Shown: one piece after another, positions 14,366 to 24,096 of the stretch
Position numbering within the stretch: the first letter of the stretch is position 1
Layout: each line of letters begins with the position of its first letter
DNA from: Mycobacterium sp. URHB0044
GTDB taxonomy: Bacteria > Actinomycetota > Actinomycetes > Mycobacteriales > Mycobacteriaceae
Assembly: GCF_000620625.1 (NCBI RefSeq)
Contig: NZ_JIAW01000003.1
Span: 248,001 to 312,000 of the forward strand
Length of the DNA: 64,000 nucleotides
Direction: 5' to 3'
Notes under the pieces: generated by a model
Told to the model about the DNA's origin: nothing
The model's database searches: none
The model's input: the letters and a program-made list of their open reading frames with translations, nothing else
Program-made: the position numbers and the translations under genes

Positions 14366-17188
14366 TCAGTCCACCAATCCCGATTCCAAGATGCGATCTG
14401 CCGGGGCCTCGTCGTGCTGCCGGGACGTCGGATGGGTGAGGACTACCTGGACGGCCGTCACCTTGTACTCGGGGCAGTTCGTCGCCCAGTCCGAGTTCTC
14501 GGTGGTGAGCACGTTGGTGCCCGAGATCGGGTGATGGAACGTGGTGTACACCACGCCCGTCGGCATCCGGTCCGATAGCTGCGCGTGCAGCGTCGTTTCA
14601 CCGACCCGGCTGGCCAGCGTGACCTGGTCGCCGTCGGTGATGCCCCGCACCTCGGCGTCATGCGGGTGGATCTCCAAGACGTCTTCCGGGTGCCAGGCGA
14701 CGTTGGCCGTGCGGCGAGTCTGCGCACCGACGTTGTACTGGCTCAGGATTCGGCCCGTGGTGAGGATCAATGGGAAGCGTCGCGTGCTGCGCTCGTCCGT
14801 CGGCACGAACATCGTCGGCACGAATCTGCCCTTGCCGCGCGTGAAGGACTCGGTGTGCATGATCGGCGTGCCGTCCGGCGACTCCTCGTTGCACGGCCAT
14901 TGGATGCTGCCCACCTCGTCCAACTTCTTGAACGACACGCCGGTGAACGTCGGTGTGAGCGAGGCGATCTCGTCCATGATCTGGCTCGGATGGTCGTAGC
15001 CCATGGGATAGCCCATCGCCGTGGCGATCTCGCAGACGATCTCCCATTCGTGCTTGGCACTCTTTGGCTTCATCACCGCACGGACCCGGTTGATCCGGCG
15101 TTCGGCGTTGGTGAAGGTGCCGTCCTTCTCCAGGAACGACGCGCCTGGCAGGAACACGTGCGCAAACTTCGCGGTCTCGTTGAGGAACAGGTCCTGCACC
15201 ACCACCAGCTCCATCGAGCTCAGCGCCGCCGAGACGTGGTGGAAGTTGGGGTCGGACTGTGCGATGTCCTCACCGTGCACGAACAGTCCACGGAAGGTGC
15301 CCTCGATCGCGGCGTCGAACATGTTCGGGATCCGTAGGCCGGGGTCGGGCAGAAGAACCGTCCCCCAGAGGTTTTCAAAGGTCTGGCGCACCGCGTCGTC
15401 CGACACGTGCCGGTAACCGGGGAGCTCGTGCGGGAAGGACCCCATGTCGCAGGAGCCCTGGACGTTGTTCTGGCCGCGCAGCGGGTTCACGCCGACACCC
15501 TCGTGGCCGATGTTGCCGCACGCCATGGCCAGGTTGGCCATGCCCATCACCATGGTCGAGCCCTGGCTGTGTTCGGTGACCCCGAGGCCGTAGTAGATGG
15601 CCCCGTTGCCGCCCGTTGCGTACAACCGCGCAGCGGCGCGCACGTCCTCCGCCGGCACGCCCGTGATCGGCTCGACGGCCTCCGGGCTGTTCTCGGGGCG
15701 CGAGATGAAGTCCGCCCATTCGTCGAATCCCTCACACCTGGCGGCGACGAAGTCCTGGTCCGCCAGGCCCTCGGTAACCACCACGTGGGCCATCGCGTTG
15801 ACGATCGCCACGTTGGTGCCCGGCTTCAACTGCAGGTGGTAGTCGGCTTCGATGTGGGGTGAGCGCACCAAGTCGATGCGACGCGGGTCGGCCACGATGA
15901 GCTTTGCGCCCTCGCGCAGCCGCTGCTTCATCCGCGACGCGAAGACCGGGTGGCCGTCGGTGGGGTTGGCCCCGATCACCATGATGACGTCGGCTTGCGC
16001 GACCGAACGGAAGTCCTGCGTTCCCGCCGATTCACCGAAGGTCTGCTTGAGCCCATATCCCGTGGGAGAGTGGCACACCCGCGCGCACGTGTCCACGTTG
16101 TTGTTGCCGAACGCGGCACGCACCATCTTCTGGACGACGTAGACCTCTTCGTTCGTACACCGCGACGAGGTGATCGCGCCGATCGCGCCCGACCCGTGCT
16201 GCTGCTTGATCTCCAGCATCCGGCGGGCGACGGTGCCGATCGCCTCGTCCCACTCGACCTCCCGCCACGGGTCGGTGATCTTGTCGCGGACCATCGGGCG
16301 CAGCGCCCGGTCCGGGTGGGTCGCGTAGCCGAAGGCGAAGCGGCCCTTCACACACGAATGACCTTCGTTGGCGCCGCCGTCCTTCAGCGGCACCATGCGC
16401 ACCACCTCGTCGCCGCGCAACTCGGCCTTGAACGAGCAGCCCACGCCGCAGTACGCGCACGTGGTGATCACCGACCGGGTGGGCACCCCCAGCTCGACGA
16501 CGGAACGCTCCTGCAGCGTCGACGTCGGGCACGCCTGCACACAGGCACCGCAGGAGACGCACTCCGAGTCCATGAACGACTCGCCCGCACCCGGCGACAC
16601 CTTCGACGCGAAGCCACGGCCTTCGATGGTCAGCGCGAACGTGCCCTGAACCTCGCCGCATGCGCGCACGCAGCGTGAGCAGGCGATGCACTTGGATGGG
16701 TCGAAGTCGAAGTACGGGTTGCTGGTGTCCTTGACCGCGTCGAGGTGGTTGGCACCCTCGTAGCCGTACCTGACCTGACGCAGCCCGACGACGCCCGCCA
16801 TGTCCTGCAGCTCGCAGTCGCCGTTGGCGGGACAGGTGAGGCAGTCCAGCGGATGGTCGGAGATGTAGAGCTCCATGACGCTCTCGCGCAGCTTGGCGAC
16901 CTTCGGCGTCTGGGTTCGCACGACCATCCCGTCGGCCACCGGCGTCGTGCACGACGCGGGAGTGCCACGGCGGCCGTCGATCTCGACCAGGCACAGCCGG
17001 CAGGAGCCGAACGCCTCGAGCGTGTCGGTGGCGCAGAGCTTCGGGACGTCGACGCCGGCGAGTGCCGCGGCCCGCATCACGGACGTGCCATCCGGAACGG
17101 AAACGCGCATCCCGTCCACCTCGAGCGAGACCGTCGCCGGACCGTCCTTGGCGGGGGTGCCGTAGTCGGGTTCCTTGAGCAGGCTCAT
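14366..17188 (-). CDS. fdsA: NAD-dependent formate dehydrogenase alpha subunit (Mo-bis-MGD, Fe-S)
   Basis: The 940-residue catalytic subunit oxidises formate to CO2. In order: a 2Fe-2S domain (Cys52, 63, 66, 80), the His-Cys3 cluster HPLDCLTCPANGDC (112-125), two 4Fe-4S sets (CIACSRCVRAC about 167-177, CVSCGACVQAC about 210-220), the Mo-domain 4Fe-4S CAYCGVGC (244-251), and the molybdopterin domains. The active-site pair is Cys372-His373 in ARVCHSPTGYG, so this is the cysteine rather than selenocysteine form. Start ATG 17188 overlaps the fdsB stop. The subunit is cytoplasmic and passes electrons through FdsB/FdsG to NAD+. It supplies NADH from the formate released by oxalyl-CoA decarboxylation. 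Confidence 0.95.
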   Translation of the reverse strand: MSLLKEPDYGTPAKDGPATVSLEVDGMRVSVPDGTSVMRAAALAGVDVPKLCATDTLEAFGSCRLCLVEIDGRRGTPASCTTPVADGMVVRTQTPKVAKLRESVMELYISDHPLDCLTCPANGDCELQDMAGVVGLRQVRYGYEGANHLDAVKDTSNPYFDFDPSKCIACSRCVRACGEVQGTFALTIEGRGFASKVSPGAGESFMDSECVSCGACVQACPTSTLQERSVVELGVPTRSVITTCAYCGVGCSFKAELRGDEVVRMVPLKDGGANEGHSCVKGRFAFGYATHPDRALRPMVRDKITDPWREVEWDEAIGTVARRMLEIKQQHGSGAIGAITSSRCTNEEVYVVQKMVRAAFGNNNVDTCARVCHSPTGYGLKQTFGESAGTQDFRSVAQADVIMVIGANPTDGHPVFASRMKQRLREGAKLIVADPRRIDLVRSPHIEADYHLQLKPGTNVAIVNAMAHVVVTEGLADQDFVAARCEGFDEWADFISRPENSPEAVEPITGVPAEDVRAAARLYATGGNGAIYYGLGVTEHSQGSTMVMGMANLAMACGNIGHEGVGVNPLRGQNNVQGSCDMGSFPHELPGYRHVSDDAVRQTFENLWGTVLLPDPGLRIPNMFDAAIEGTFRGLFVHGEDIAQSDPNFHHVSAALSSMELVVVQDLFLNETAKFAHVFLPGASFLEKDGTFTNAERRINRVRAVMKPKSAKHEWEIVCEIATAMGYPMGYDHPSQIMDEIASLTPTFTGVSFKKLDEVGSIQWPCNEESPDGTPIMHTESFTRGKGRFVPTMFVPTDERSTRRFPLILTTGRILSQYNVGAQTRRTANVAWHPEDVLEIHPHDAEVRGITDGDQVTLASRVGETTLHAQLSDRMPTGVVYTTFHHPISGTNVLTTENSDWATNCPEYKVTAVQVVLTHPTSRQHDEAPADRILESGLVD

Positions 17189-18783
17189 GGTCTACCTTCC
17201 GTCTTCACGCTGATGGGCAGCTGCATGCGTGGCGAAATCGGTTCCCTGGCGAGGAAGTCGTCGGGGAAGTGTGTGATAGCGCTGCGCACCGGCATCGGCG
17301 TGAGACCGCCCATGGCGCACAGTGATCCCTCGGTCATGACGTCGCAGAGATCCTCGAGGAGGGCCAGGTTCTCGTCGCGGTGCTCGCCCGCCGTGATGCG
17401 GTCGATCACCTCGACCCCGCGCGTCGAGCCGACCCGGCACGGCGTGCACTTGCCGCACGACTCCGCGGCGCAGAACTCCATCGCGAACCTCGCCTGAGCC
17501 GCCATGTCGACGGTGTCGTCGAACACGACGATGCCGCCGTGGCCGACCATCGCCCCGGCCGCCACGAAGGCCTCGTAGTCCATCGGCAGGCCGAACTGCG
17601 ACGTGGGCAGGTACGCACCGAGGGGACCGCCGACCTGGGCCGCGCGCACGGGTCGGCCCGAAAGGGTGCCTCCGCCATAGTCGTTCACCAGCTCGTCCAG
17701 CGTCACCCCGAACGCCTTCTCCACGAGGCCGCCGCGTTTGATGTTGCCGCCGAGCTGGAACAGTTGGGTGCCGCGGGATCGCTCGACGCCGAACCGTTGA
17801 TAGGCCTGCGCGCCGTTGGCGAGGACGATCGGCACGCTGGTCAGCGTCAGCACGTTGTTCACCACGGTCGGCTTGCCGAAGAGCCCCTCGATGGCGGGGA
17901 TCGGCGGCTTGGCCCTGACCTCGCCGCGCTTGCCCTCCAGGCTTTCCAGCATGGAGGTTTCCTCGCCGCAGATGTAGGCCCCTCCGCCCACCCGCACGTG
18001 CAGCTCGAAGTTCAGCGGCGAACCGAGCACGCTGGGGCCGAGCCAGCCTTGGGCGCGGGCGATCTCGATGGCCGAGCGCATGGTGGCCACGGCATCCGGG
18101 TATTCCGACCGGATGTAGACGTAGCCCTCCGTGGCGCCGACGGCGTGCGCGGCGATCGTCATGCCCTCGATGAGCAGGAACGGGTCGCCTTCCATGACCA
18201 TCCGGTCGGCGAACGTCCCGCTGTCGCCTTCATCGGCGTTGCAGCAGACGAACTTCAGCGCGTCGGTGCAGCCGAGCACCGTCTTCCACTTGATGCCTGC
18301 GGGGAAGCCGGCGCCGCCGCGGCCGCGCAGCCCGGAGTCGGTGACCTCGGTGACCACGTCCTCCGGTGACATGTCCAATGCCCGGCGTAACCCGGCCAGG
18401 CCACCGTGGTTCAGATAGTCGTCGGGCGAGAGGGGGTCGGTGACGCCCACCCGTGCGAACGTGACGCGATCCTGCGTCGCCATCCAGGGCAGCTCCTCGA
18501 CCACGCCGACGCGCGACGGGTGATCTTCGCCGTCGAAGAGCCCTGCGGCGACCAGGGCTTCGACGTCCGCCGGAGCGACGGGCCCGTAGCCGACCCGGCC
18601 GCTCGGCGTCTCCACCTCGACCAGCGGTTCGAGCCAGAGCATGCCGCGTGTGCCGTTGCGGACCAACCTGATCTGCAGGCCGACGCGTTCCGCCGCGAGC
18701 AGCAGCTCGTCGGCCACCTCGTCGGCGCCGACGGACTTCGCCGCGGAATCCCGTGAGACGTAGACGGTGATGGGTGCGTTCAT
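17185..18783 (-). CDS. fdsB: Formate dehydrogenase beta subunit (FMN, NADH-binding)
   Basis: A 532-residue NuoF-like diaphorase subunit. Residues 1-110 form a ferredoxin/thioredoxin-like extension that here lacks cysteines. The FMN site is RGRGGAGFPAGIKWK, NADH binding GGGAYICGEETSMLESLEG, and the 4Fe-4S ligands ESCGKCTPCRVG plus a later Cys in CDVMTEGSLC. It transfers electrons from FdsA to NAD+. The start at 18783 overlaps the fdsG stop by ATGA, and its stop overlaps the fdsA start, so translation is coupled. Confidence 0.95.
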   Translation of the reverse strand: MNAPITVYVSRDSAAKSVGADEVADELLLAAERVGLQIRLVRNGTRGMLWLEPLVEVETPSGRVGYGPVAPADVEALVAAGLFDGEDHPSRVGVVEELPWMATQDRVTFARVGVTDPLSPDDYLNHGGLAGLRRALDMSPEDVVTEVTDSGLRGRGGAGFPAGIKWKTVLGCTDALKFVCCNADEGDSGTFADRMVMEGDPFLLIEGMTIAAHAVGATEGYVYIRSEYPDAVATMRSAIEIARAQGWLGPSVLGSPLNFELHVRVGGGAYICGEETSMLESLEGKRGEVRAKPPIPAIEGLFGKPTVVNNVLTLTSVPIVLANGAQAYQRFGVERSRGTQLFQLGGNIKRGGLVEKAFGVTLDELVNDYGGGTLSGRPVRAAQVGGPLGAYLPTSQFGLPMDYEAFVAAGAMVGHGGIVVFDDTVDMAAQARFAMEFCAAESCGKCTPCRVGSTRGVEVIDRITAGEHRDENLALLEDLCDVMTEGSLCAMGGLTPMPVRSAITHFPDDFLAREPISPRMQLPISVKTEGRP

Positions 18784-19271
18784 CGGGAGATCGCCTCATC
18801 CATGATCGCCGATAGCCGGTCTTCGTCAACCCGGCCGAGCAGCTTGTCGTCGACCTGAACGGCGGGGCCCAGCGCGCAGTTGCCGAGGCAGAAGACCTGT
18901 TCCACGGTCACCGAATCGTCGTAGCGGGTGTCCCCCATCGACAGGCCGTACCGGTCGCGCAGGTGCTCAACGAGCCGTCCCGCCCCGACCGCCTGGCATG
19001 CCTCCGCGCGACAGACCCGAACCGTCGTGCGGCCGGCGGGTTCCGAGCGGAAGTCGTGGTAGAAGGTCACCACGCCGTGGACGTCGGCGCGGGAGAGGTT
19101 GAGTTCGTCGGCCAGGACCGGAATCGCCTGGGGTGGAACCCAACCCAGCGCTCCCTGCACCGCGTGCAGGATCGGCAGCAGTGCGCCGCGGTGTGTTCGG
19201 TGTTCGGCTGCGATCTGTCGGACCACCGCCTCGATGGTCGCGCTCGTCTCCCCCGTCGCGGTGGGATTCAT
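18780..19271 (-). CDS. fdsG: Formate dehydrogenase gamma subunit (2Fe-2S, NuoE-like)
   Basis: A 163-residue NuoE-like subunit with the four-cysteine 2Fe-2S motif: VCRAEACQAVG followed about 35 residues later by CLGNCALGP. HAVQGALGWVPPQAIP is also typical. ATG 19271 has AGGAGGAAA upstream and was preferred to a long in-frame extension through the terminator hairpin. It is first in fdsGBAD, 85 bases downstream of frc on the same strand. Confidence 0.93.
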   Translation of the reverse strand: MNPTATGETSATIEAVVRQIAAEHRTHRGALLPILHAVQGALGWVPPQAIPVLADELNLSRADVHGVVTFYHDFRSEPAGRTTVRVCRAEACQAVGAGRLVEHLRDRYGLSMGDTRYDDSVTVEQVFCLGNCALGPAVQVDDKLLGRVDEDRLSAIMDEAISR

Positions 19272-19311
19272 GGGGTTTCCTCCTGAGGTCAGCGGACGGG
19301 AGAATGGGGGC

Positions 19312-19349
19312 GAAACCGGCCCCAGGGAATGTCTCCTGGGGCCGGTTTC
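19312..19349 (-). terminator. Strong hairpin between frc and fdsG
   Basis: GAAACCGGCCCCAGG (19312-19326) and CCTGGGGCCGGTTTC (19335-19349) form a perfect 15-bp stem with an 8-base loop, 8 bases beyond the frc stop. No T-run follows on the minus strand, so it is either a mycobacterial I-shaped terminator or an mRNA-processing or stability element within oxc-frc-fds. Confidence 0.75.
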
Positions 19350-19356
19350 CACCGGT

Positions 19357-20613
19357 TTAGACGACGATCTTCTTCTGGTGGAACTCTTCGATCGTGTCCG
19401 CGTCGTAACCGAGTTGGGCAAGGACCTCGTCGGTGTGCTCACCGAGCAGCGGTGCGCCCTTGATCTCGGGCTTGAACGACGAGAACTTGATCGGGCTCCC
19501 GACCGTCAGGAAGGTGCCGCGGCCCTTCTGGTCCACCTCGACGATGCTTCCGGCGGCACGCAGCGTCTGGTCGTTGGCGAGGTCCTTCATGGACATCACC
19601 GGTGCACACGGCACCTCCCACTTGCGCAGGATGTCGACTGCCTCCCACTTGGTCTTGTCCGCCAGCCACTTCTCAATCTCGCCGAAGATCTCGAAGATCT
19701 TGTCCTGGCGGGCGCGGGCGGTGCTGTAGCCCTCGTCCTCGACCCATTCCGGGTGCCCGATGGCCTCTGCGGTGCGCTTCCAGTTCTGCTCCTGGATGGT
19801 GAAGTAGATGTAGGCGTTGGGGTCGGTCTCCCAGCCCTTGCACTTGACCACCCAGCCCGGCTGGCCACCGCCGCCGGCGTTGCCACCACGGGGCACGGCC
19901 TCGCCGAACTCGCCGTTCGGGTACTGCGGGTACTCCTCGAGGTAGCCGACCGCTTCGAGACGCTGCTGGTCGCGAAGCTTGACGCGGCACAGGTTGAGCA
20001 CCGAATCCTGCATGGACGCCGAAACCTTCTGGCCCCTACCGGTTTTGTCACGCTGGATGATCGCGGTCAGGATGCCGATCAGCAGGTGCATGCCGGTGTT
20101 GCTGTCGCCGAGGGCGGCGCCGCTGACGGTCGGCGGGCCGTCCCAGAAGCCGGTGGTCGAAGCAGCACCGCCGGCACACTGGGCGACGTTCTCGTAGACC
20201 TTGAGGTCGGTGTACGACGAGTCATCGTTGAAGCCCTTGACCGAGCCGAAGATCAGGCGGGGGTTCCACTCCTGCAGCTTGTCCCAGGACAGGCCCATCC
20301 GGTCCATCGCACCGGGGGCGAAGTTCTCGACCAGCACGTCGGCGCCGCGAACCAGCTTCTCCATCACCCCGAGGCCCTCTGGTGACTTCGTGTCGATCGC
20401 CAGCGAACGCTTGTTGCTGTTCAGCATGGTGAAGTACAGCGCGTCCACATCGGGGATGTCGCGCAACTGGTTTCGTGTGACGTCACCGCCCTTCGGGCGC
20501 TCTACCTTGAGGACGTCGGCGCCGAACCAGGCCAGCATCTGGGTGCAGGCCGGGCCCGCCTGGACGCCGGTGAAGTCGATCACCTTGATCCCGGAGAGCG
20601 GCAGTTCAGTCAT
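19357..20613 (-). CDS. frc: Formyl-CoA:oxalate CoA-transferase
   Basis: A 418-residue class III CoA-transferase that moves CoA from formyl-CoA to oxalate. It shows the family start [29 protein letters not shown], the catalytic Asp in [11 protein letters not shown] (about residue 169) and the glycine-rich loop [12 protein letters not shown] that gates the active site in true Frc enzymes. Length is normal. ATG 20613 has AAAGGA upstream. It follows oxc by 56 bases on the same strand, giving the oxalyl-CoA/formyl-CoA cycle. Confidence 0.95.
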   Translation of the reverse strand: MTELPLSGIKVIDFTGVQAGPACTQMLAWFGADVLKVERPKGGDVTRNQLRDIPDVDALYFTMLNSNKRSLAIDTKSPEGLGVMEKLVRGADVLVENFAPGAMDRMGLSWDKLQEWNPRLIFGSVKGFNDDSSYTDLKVYENVAQCAGGAASTTGFWDGPPTVSGAALGDSNTGMHLLIGILTAIIQRDKTGRGQKVSASMQDSVLNLCRVKLRDQQRLEAVGYLEEYPQYPNGEFGEAVPRGGNAGGGGQPGWVVKCKGWETDPNAYIYFTIQEQNWKRTAEAIGHPEWVEDEGYSTARARQDKIFEIFGEIEKWLADKTKWEAVDILRKWEVPCAPVMSMKDLANDQTLRAAGSIVEVDQKGRGTFLTVGSPIKFSSFKPEIKGAPLLGEHTDEVLAQLGYDADTIEEFHQKKIVV

Positions 20614-20669
20614 GACACGTTCCTTTCGTTGATGTTGCGTCGGTTGGTATTCGGTGGTTTGGGCCGTGG

Positions 20670-22403
20670 TCAGTGCTTCGCAGTGATGCCCTTGGGATTG
20701 AGGTGCGCGATGTTTCCGCTCTCGGTGCCGTCGGACGGATCGATGACGCAGTCGATGAGCGCGGGCCTGCCCGATGCCAGCGCCTCCCGAAGGGCGGCAG
20801 CGACCTCCTCGGGCGTGGTCGCCTGATATCCCTTGCCGCCGAAGGCCTTGATCATGTATTCGTGGCGGGCCCGCAGCGCAGTCGGCGCCGGGTCGCCCGT
20901 GGTGGACGGGTCGTCACCGCGGTACACCCCGCCGTTGTTGAGGATGACGGTGACGATCGGCAGGTCATAGCGGCAGACCGCCTCGAGTTCCATTCCGCTG
21001 AACCCGAAGGCGCTGTCGCCCTCGATCGCCACGACGGGTTTGCCCGTCTCGATGGCCGCGGCGATGGCGTAGCCCATGCCGATGCCCATCACGCCCCAGG
21101 TGCCGCTGTCCAGCCGGTGCCGCGGTACCTGCATGGGAATCGTGTTGCGCGCCAGGTCAAGCGCGTTCGCACCTTCGTTGACGACGTAGGCCTGAGGGTT
21201 GTCGGCCAGGACGTCGCGGATCGCCTGCAGCGCACCGAGGAACTTCATCGGATAAGCGGTCAGCGCTGCCTGGAGGCGGACCTCCATCTTGGCGACGTTC
21301 TGCGCCGACTTGGCCGCGAGCTCCTCGCGCCACTCGGTCTGGACCGTGATCTGACCAGGCTTGGCCCGCTCGAGGAGGGATTCCATCACCGAGCCGATGT
21401 CGCCGACCAGTGGGGCGGCGATGGGCTGGTTGCTGTCCATCTCGGCGGCCGCGATGTCGACCTGGATGAACTTCGCGTCCGGATTCCATTGCGGCGCATC
21501 GCCGTGGCCGAGCAGCCAGTTCAGGCGCGCACCGACGAGCATCACGACGTCGGCCTTCTTCAGCGCCAGCGACCTGGCGGTGGCCGCCGACTGCGGATGA
21601 TCGTCGGGCAGCAGGCCCTTGGCCATCGACATCGGCACGTACGGTGCGCCGGTGGTCTCGACGAATTCGCGGATCTGCTCGTCGGACTGGGCGTAGGCGG
21701 CGCCCTTGCCGAGCACGATCAACGGTCGCTTGGCGTTGGCGAGCAAGTCGATGGCGGAGTCCACCGCTTCGATTTCCGGCAGTTGGCGCGGGGCGGGGTT
21801 GACCAGCCGCCACAGCGTCGACTGAGCCTCCTCGGCATCGAGGACCTCACCGAGCACGGCGGCAGGGATGTCGAGGTAGACGCCTCCTGGACGGCCGGAC
21901 ACCGCGGTGCGGATTGCCCGCGCGATGCCGCGGCCGATGTCCTCGGCCCGCGATACTCGGTAGGCGGCCTTGGCGAACATCTTGGCCGCAGGCAGCTGGT
22001 CCATCTCCTCGTAGTCGCCGCGTTGCAGGTCGACGAGGTGGCGTTCGCTGGATCCGGAGATCTGAACCATCGGGAAGCAGTTCGTAGTGGCGTTGGCAAG
22101 CGCGACAAGCCCGTTGAGGAAGCCGGGGGCGGACACCGTCAGGCAGATGCCGGGCTTCTGCGTGAGGAAGCCGGCCGCCGCAGCCGCGTGGCCGGCGTCG
22201 CTCTCGTGCCGGAAGCCGATGTAGCGGATGCCGGAAGCCTGTGCGAGCCGGGCCAGATCCGTGATCGGGATGCCGACCACCCCGTAGATGGTCTCTACGC
22301 CGTTGAGCTTCAGCGCGTCGACGACCAGGTGGATCCCATCGGTGAGCGCTGCCGGCTCGTCGGAACTCCCGGCCTCCGTGTCTCTCGTGGGAGCGACGGT
22401 CAT
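20670..22403 (-). CDS. oxc: Oxalyl-CoA decarboxylase
   Basis: A 577-residue ThDP-dependent enzyme that decarboxylates oxalyl-CoA to formyl-CoA. It has the PYR domain with [15 protein letters not shown] and [16 protein letters not shown] (catalytic Glu region), the central domain, and the ThDP motif [16 protein letters not shown] ending [11 protein letters not shown]. Length and motifs fit Oxc rather than acetolactate synthase or glyoxylate carboligase. ATG 22403 has GGAAGGG upstream. It is the first gene of oxc-frc and lies 150 bases after the LysR gene. Confidence 0.95.
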   Translation of the reverse strand: MTVAPTRDTEAGSSDEPAALTDGIHLVVDALKLNGVETIYGVVGIPITDLARLAQASGIRYIGFRHESDAGHAAAAAGFLTQKPGICLTVSAPGFLNGLVALANATTNCFPMVQISGSSERHLVDLQRGDYEEMDQLPAAKMFAKAAYRVSRAEDIGRGIARAIRTAVSGRPGGVYLDIPAAVLGEVLDAEEAQSTLWRLVNPAPRQLPEIEAVDSAIDLLANAKRPLIVLGKGAAYAQSDEQIREFVETTGAPYVPMSMAKGLLPDDHPQSAATARSLALKKADVVMLVGARLNWLLGHGDAPQWNPDAKFIQVDIAAAEMDSNQPIAAPLVGDIGSVMESLLERAKPGQITVQTEWREELAAKSAQNVAKMEVRLQAALTAYPMKFLGALQAIRDVLADNPQAYVVNEGANALDLARNTIPMQVPRHRLDSGTWGVMGIGMGYAIAAAIETGKPVVAIEGDSAFGFSGMELEAVCRYDLPIVTVILNNGGVYRGDDPSTTGDPAPTALRARHEYMIKAFGGKGYQATTPEEVAAALREALASGRPALIDCVIDPSDGTESGNIAHLNPKGITAKH

Positions 22404-22498
22404 GATGTGGGCCCTTCCTGGCTGTTGGCTACTTCCCTTACGTATTAAGACTTTTCACGTTGCGGATCGGCGCGTCCAAGACCTGTCGTCAACCGGTC

Positions 22499-22515
22499 GA
22501 TAACTGTCGGTTATC
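22499..22515. promoter_or_regulatory. Inverted repeat between LysR gene and oxc
   Basis: GATAAC-TGTCG-GTTATC in the 150-base gap upstream of oxc. Its size and position suit a LysR binding box for activation of oxc-frc, or a weak terminator of the LysR gene. The oxc promoter itself was not clearly seen, and no GCATACTGTATGC site is present here. Confidence 0.4.
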
Positions 22516-22553
22516 AAGCCGTGCGGCGCCGTGCCGCGTCGTTGCTCGTGCAT

Positions 22554-23492
22554 TTAGTGCCTGCTGAGATCGGAGACGAAGTCGCGCCGCTCGAGGTCGA
22601 ACACGTCGTCGAGCTGCGCGCCCGCCGCGACGTTCAGAAGCGCCCGCGCGGCAACCGATCCGGAGCCGGCGTGGATGGCCATCGAGATCTGTGCCGTCGT
22701 CTCCGGCTCGACGAGGCGGACGGCTCTTGCGCCGCCCATCGCGGGGATCGCCCGCAGCCACGTGTGTGGCACCACGCTTGCCCATGCGCCGGTGGCGACG
22801 TGCGCATAGAGCGATGCGACCGAATCCGTCTCGACCTGGGGCATGGCCACCACACCGTTGGCCGCGAAGGCCTTGTCGATGAACTGACGAAACCGCATGT
22901 GCGGCATCAAGAGTGCGAGCGGGAGCTCGGCCGCTTCGGACCAGGTGATGGAGCGGGCCCCGGATACGAGGTGCTCACCGGAGACGAGCAACACGTACCT
23001 CTCCTTGTAGAGCGGCACCACTTCCAGGCCCACCTGATCTTCCGGGCCGAAGTGCGCGATGGCGGCGTCCAACTCGAAGTCACGCAGTTGGCGGAGCAAC
23101 TCCGTCGAGGACAGCCGCGAGCAGATGGTCACCTTGGCCAGCGGGTGCAACCCGCAGAACGCGGCCACCGGAAGCGCCGTCGTCGTCGAGACCGTGGGCC
23201 CCGTGCCAAGCCGCAGCGTCCCGGAGATCCCGGCGCGCATGGCGGCCGCCTCGGCCTTGAGACCGTCGTGCTCGGCGAGGATCCGCTTGGCCCAGACGAC
23301 GAGCCGTTCGCCCTCCACCGTCAGACCCTCGAAGTTCTGGCCGCGATAGATCAGGGTGACGTTGAGCTCGCGCTCCAACTTGGCGATGGCCGTGGACAGT
23401 GCGGGCTGTGAGACGTAGCAGGCCTCGGCGGCACGGGCGAAGTGCCGTTCCCTGGCCACTGCCACGAAGTACTCCAGCTGACGCAGCAGCAC
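22554..23492 (-). CDS. LysR-family transcriptional regulator
   Basis: A 312-residue LysR regulator. The N-terminal winged HTH reads LLRQLEYFVAVARERHFARA, AEACYVSQPALSTAIAKLE, and a substrate-binding co-inducer domain follows. Start GTG 23492 has AAGGAGGATG upstream. It sits directly upstream of oxc-frc on the same strand and divergent from the PAS gene, so it is the likely pathway-specific activator. Its own promoter contains a variant of the 13-bp palindrome (23521-23533). The effector is presumably oxalate or a derivative; that is inference. Confidence 0.88.
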   Translation of the reverse strand: MLLRQLEYFVAVARERHFARAAEACYVSQPALSTAIAKLERELNVTLIYRGQNFEGLTVEGERLVVWAKRILAEHDGLKAEAAAMRAGISGTLRLGTGPTVSTTTALPVAAFCGLHPLAKVTICSRLSSTELLRQLRDFELDAAIAHFGPEDQVGLEVVPLYKERYVLLVSGEHLVSGARSITWSEAAELPLALLMPHMRFRQFIDKAFAANGVVAMPQVETDSVASLYAHVATGAWASVVPHTWLRAIPAMGGARAVRLVEPETTAQISMAIHAGSGSVAARALLNVAAGAQLDDVFDLERRDFVSDLSRH

Positions 23493-23520
23493 GGCATCCT
23501 CCTTGGCACACTCGGTTGTT

Positions 23521-23533
23521 GTATGCAGTATTC
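23521..23533. promoter_or_regulatory. Degenerate copy of the 13-bp palindrome at the LysR/PAS promoter
   Basis: On the minus strand it reads GAATACTGCATAC, 10 of 13 matches to GCATACTGTATGC and 11 of 13 to the apbA site. It lies 28 bases upstream of the LysR start, and a TATGCT box for the PAS gene (23543-23548) is close by. Confidence 0.45.
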
Positions 23534-23609
23534 GTTATCCCGTATGCTACGGCCACCACCAGGTAAATGTCCACCCCAGGTGGGCAAGGAACGACGAAGG
23601 GATGGCGAG

Positions 23610-24074
23610 ATGGCTGACAGCAGCGATACCGTGACCGAAATCGACGCGTGGCTTGCCCGAGCGGTCGTGGCGGAGTCGGCCGAGGCCATCGTGGTGGCCG
23701 ATCCGGACGGCATCATCCGGCTGTGGAACGACGGCGCGGCCCGCATGTTCGGGTACTCGGCGGCCGAGGCCACCGGCAAGGACCTGGACCTCATCATCCC
23801 GGAGAAACTGCGGGCGCGGCACAACAAGGGCTACCGCGAAACGATGGCCACCGGCATCACCCGGTACGCCGACAGCCTGTTGAGCGTGCCCGCAACCCAC
23901 AAGGACGGGCATCGGCTGTCGATCGAGTTCAGCGTGGCCCTGCTGCGCGACGACGCAGGCGAGATCGTCGGAATTTCCGCCATCATGCGCGAGGTCAGCG
24001 AACGGCGCGCCGCCGAAATGGCGCTGCGCACCAAGATTGCCGAACTGGAGAAGCGCGCAGGCAGCTCGGACTGA
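23610..24074 (+). CDS. Stand-alone PAS domain sensor protein
   Basis: A 154-residue protein containing one PAS domain and a short C-terminal helix but no output domain. PAS landmarks are AIVVADPDGIIRLWNDGAAR then MFGYSAAEATGKDLDLIIPE (about residues 22-62) and DDAGEIVGISAIMREVSERR, followed by a coiled tail RAAEMALRTKIAELEKR. ATG 23610 has GAAGGG upstream. It is divergent from LysR and convergent with pyruvate kinase. It could bind haem, flavin or a small acid and signal through its coiled tail; the partner is unknown. Confidence 0.8.
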   Translation: MADSSDTVTEIDAWLARAVVAESAEAIVVADPDGIIRLWNDGAARMFGYSAAEATGKDLDLIIPEKLRARHNKGYRETMATGITRYADSLLSVPATHKDGHRLSIEFSVALLRDDAGEIVGISAIMREVSERRAAEMALRTKIAELEKRAGSSD

Positions 24075-24091
24075 CCGAACTGCCTGCGCGC
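24053..24091. terminator. Bidirectional terminator between PAS gene and pyk
   Basis: GCGCGCAGGCAG (24053-24064) and CTGCCTGCGCGC (24080-24091) form a perfect 12-bp stem across the end of the PAS gene and the gap to the convergent pyruvate kinase gene. Confidence 0.6.
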
Positions 24092-24096
24092 CAGCC

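Noticed and set aside
20673..22448. Open plus-strand frame of 591 codons
   Set aside because: It is the antisense shadow of oxc, lacks recognisable domains and runs against clear catalytic motifs on the minus strand.
22404..22553. GCATACNGTATGC operator before oxc
   Set aside because: No copy with fewer than about five mismatches was found; only the GATAAC/GTTATC inverted repeat is present.
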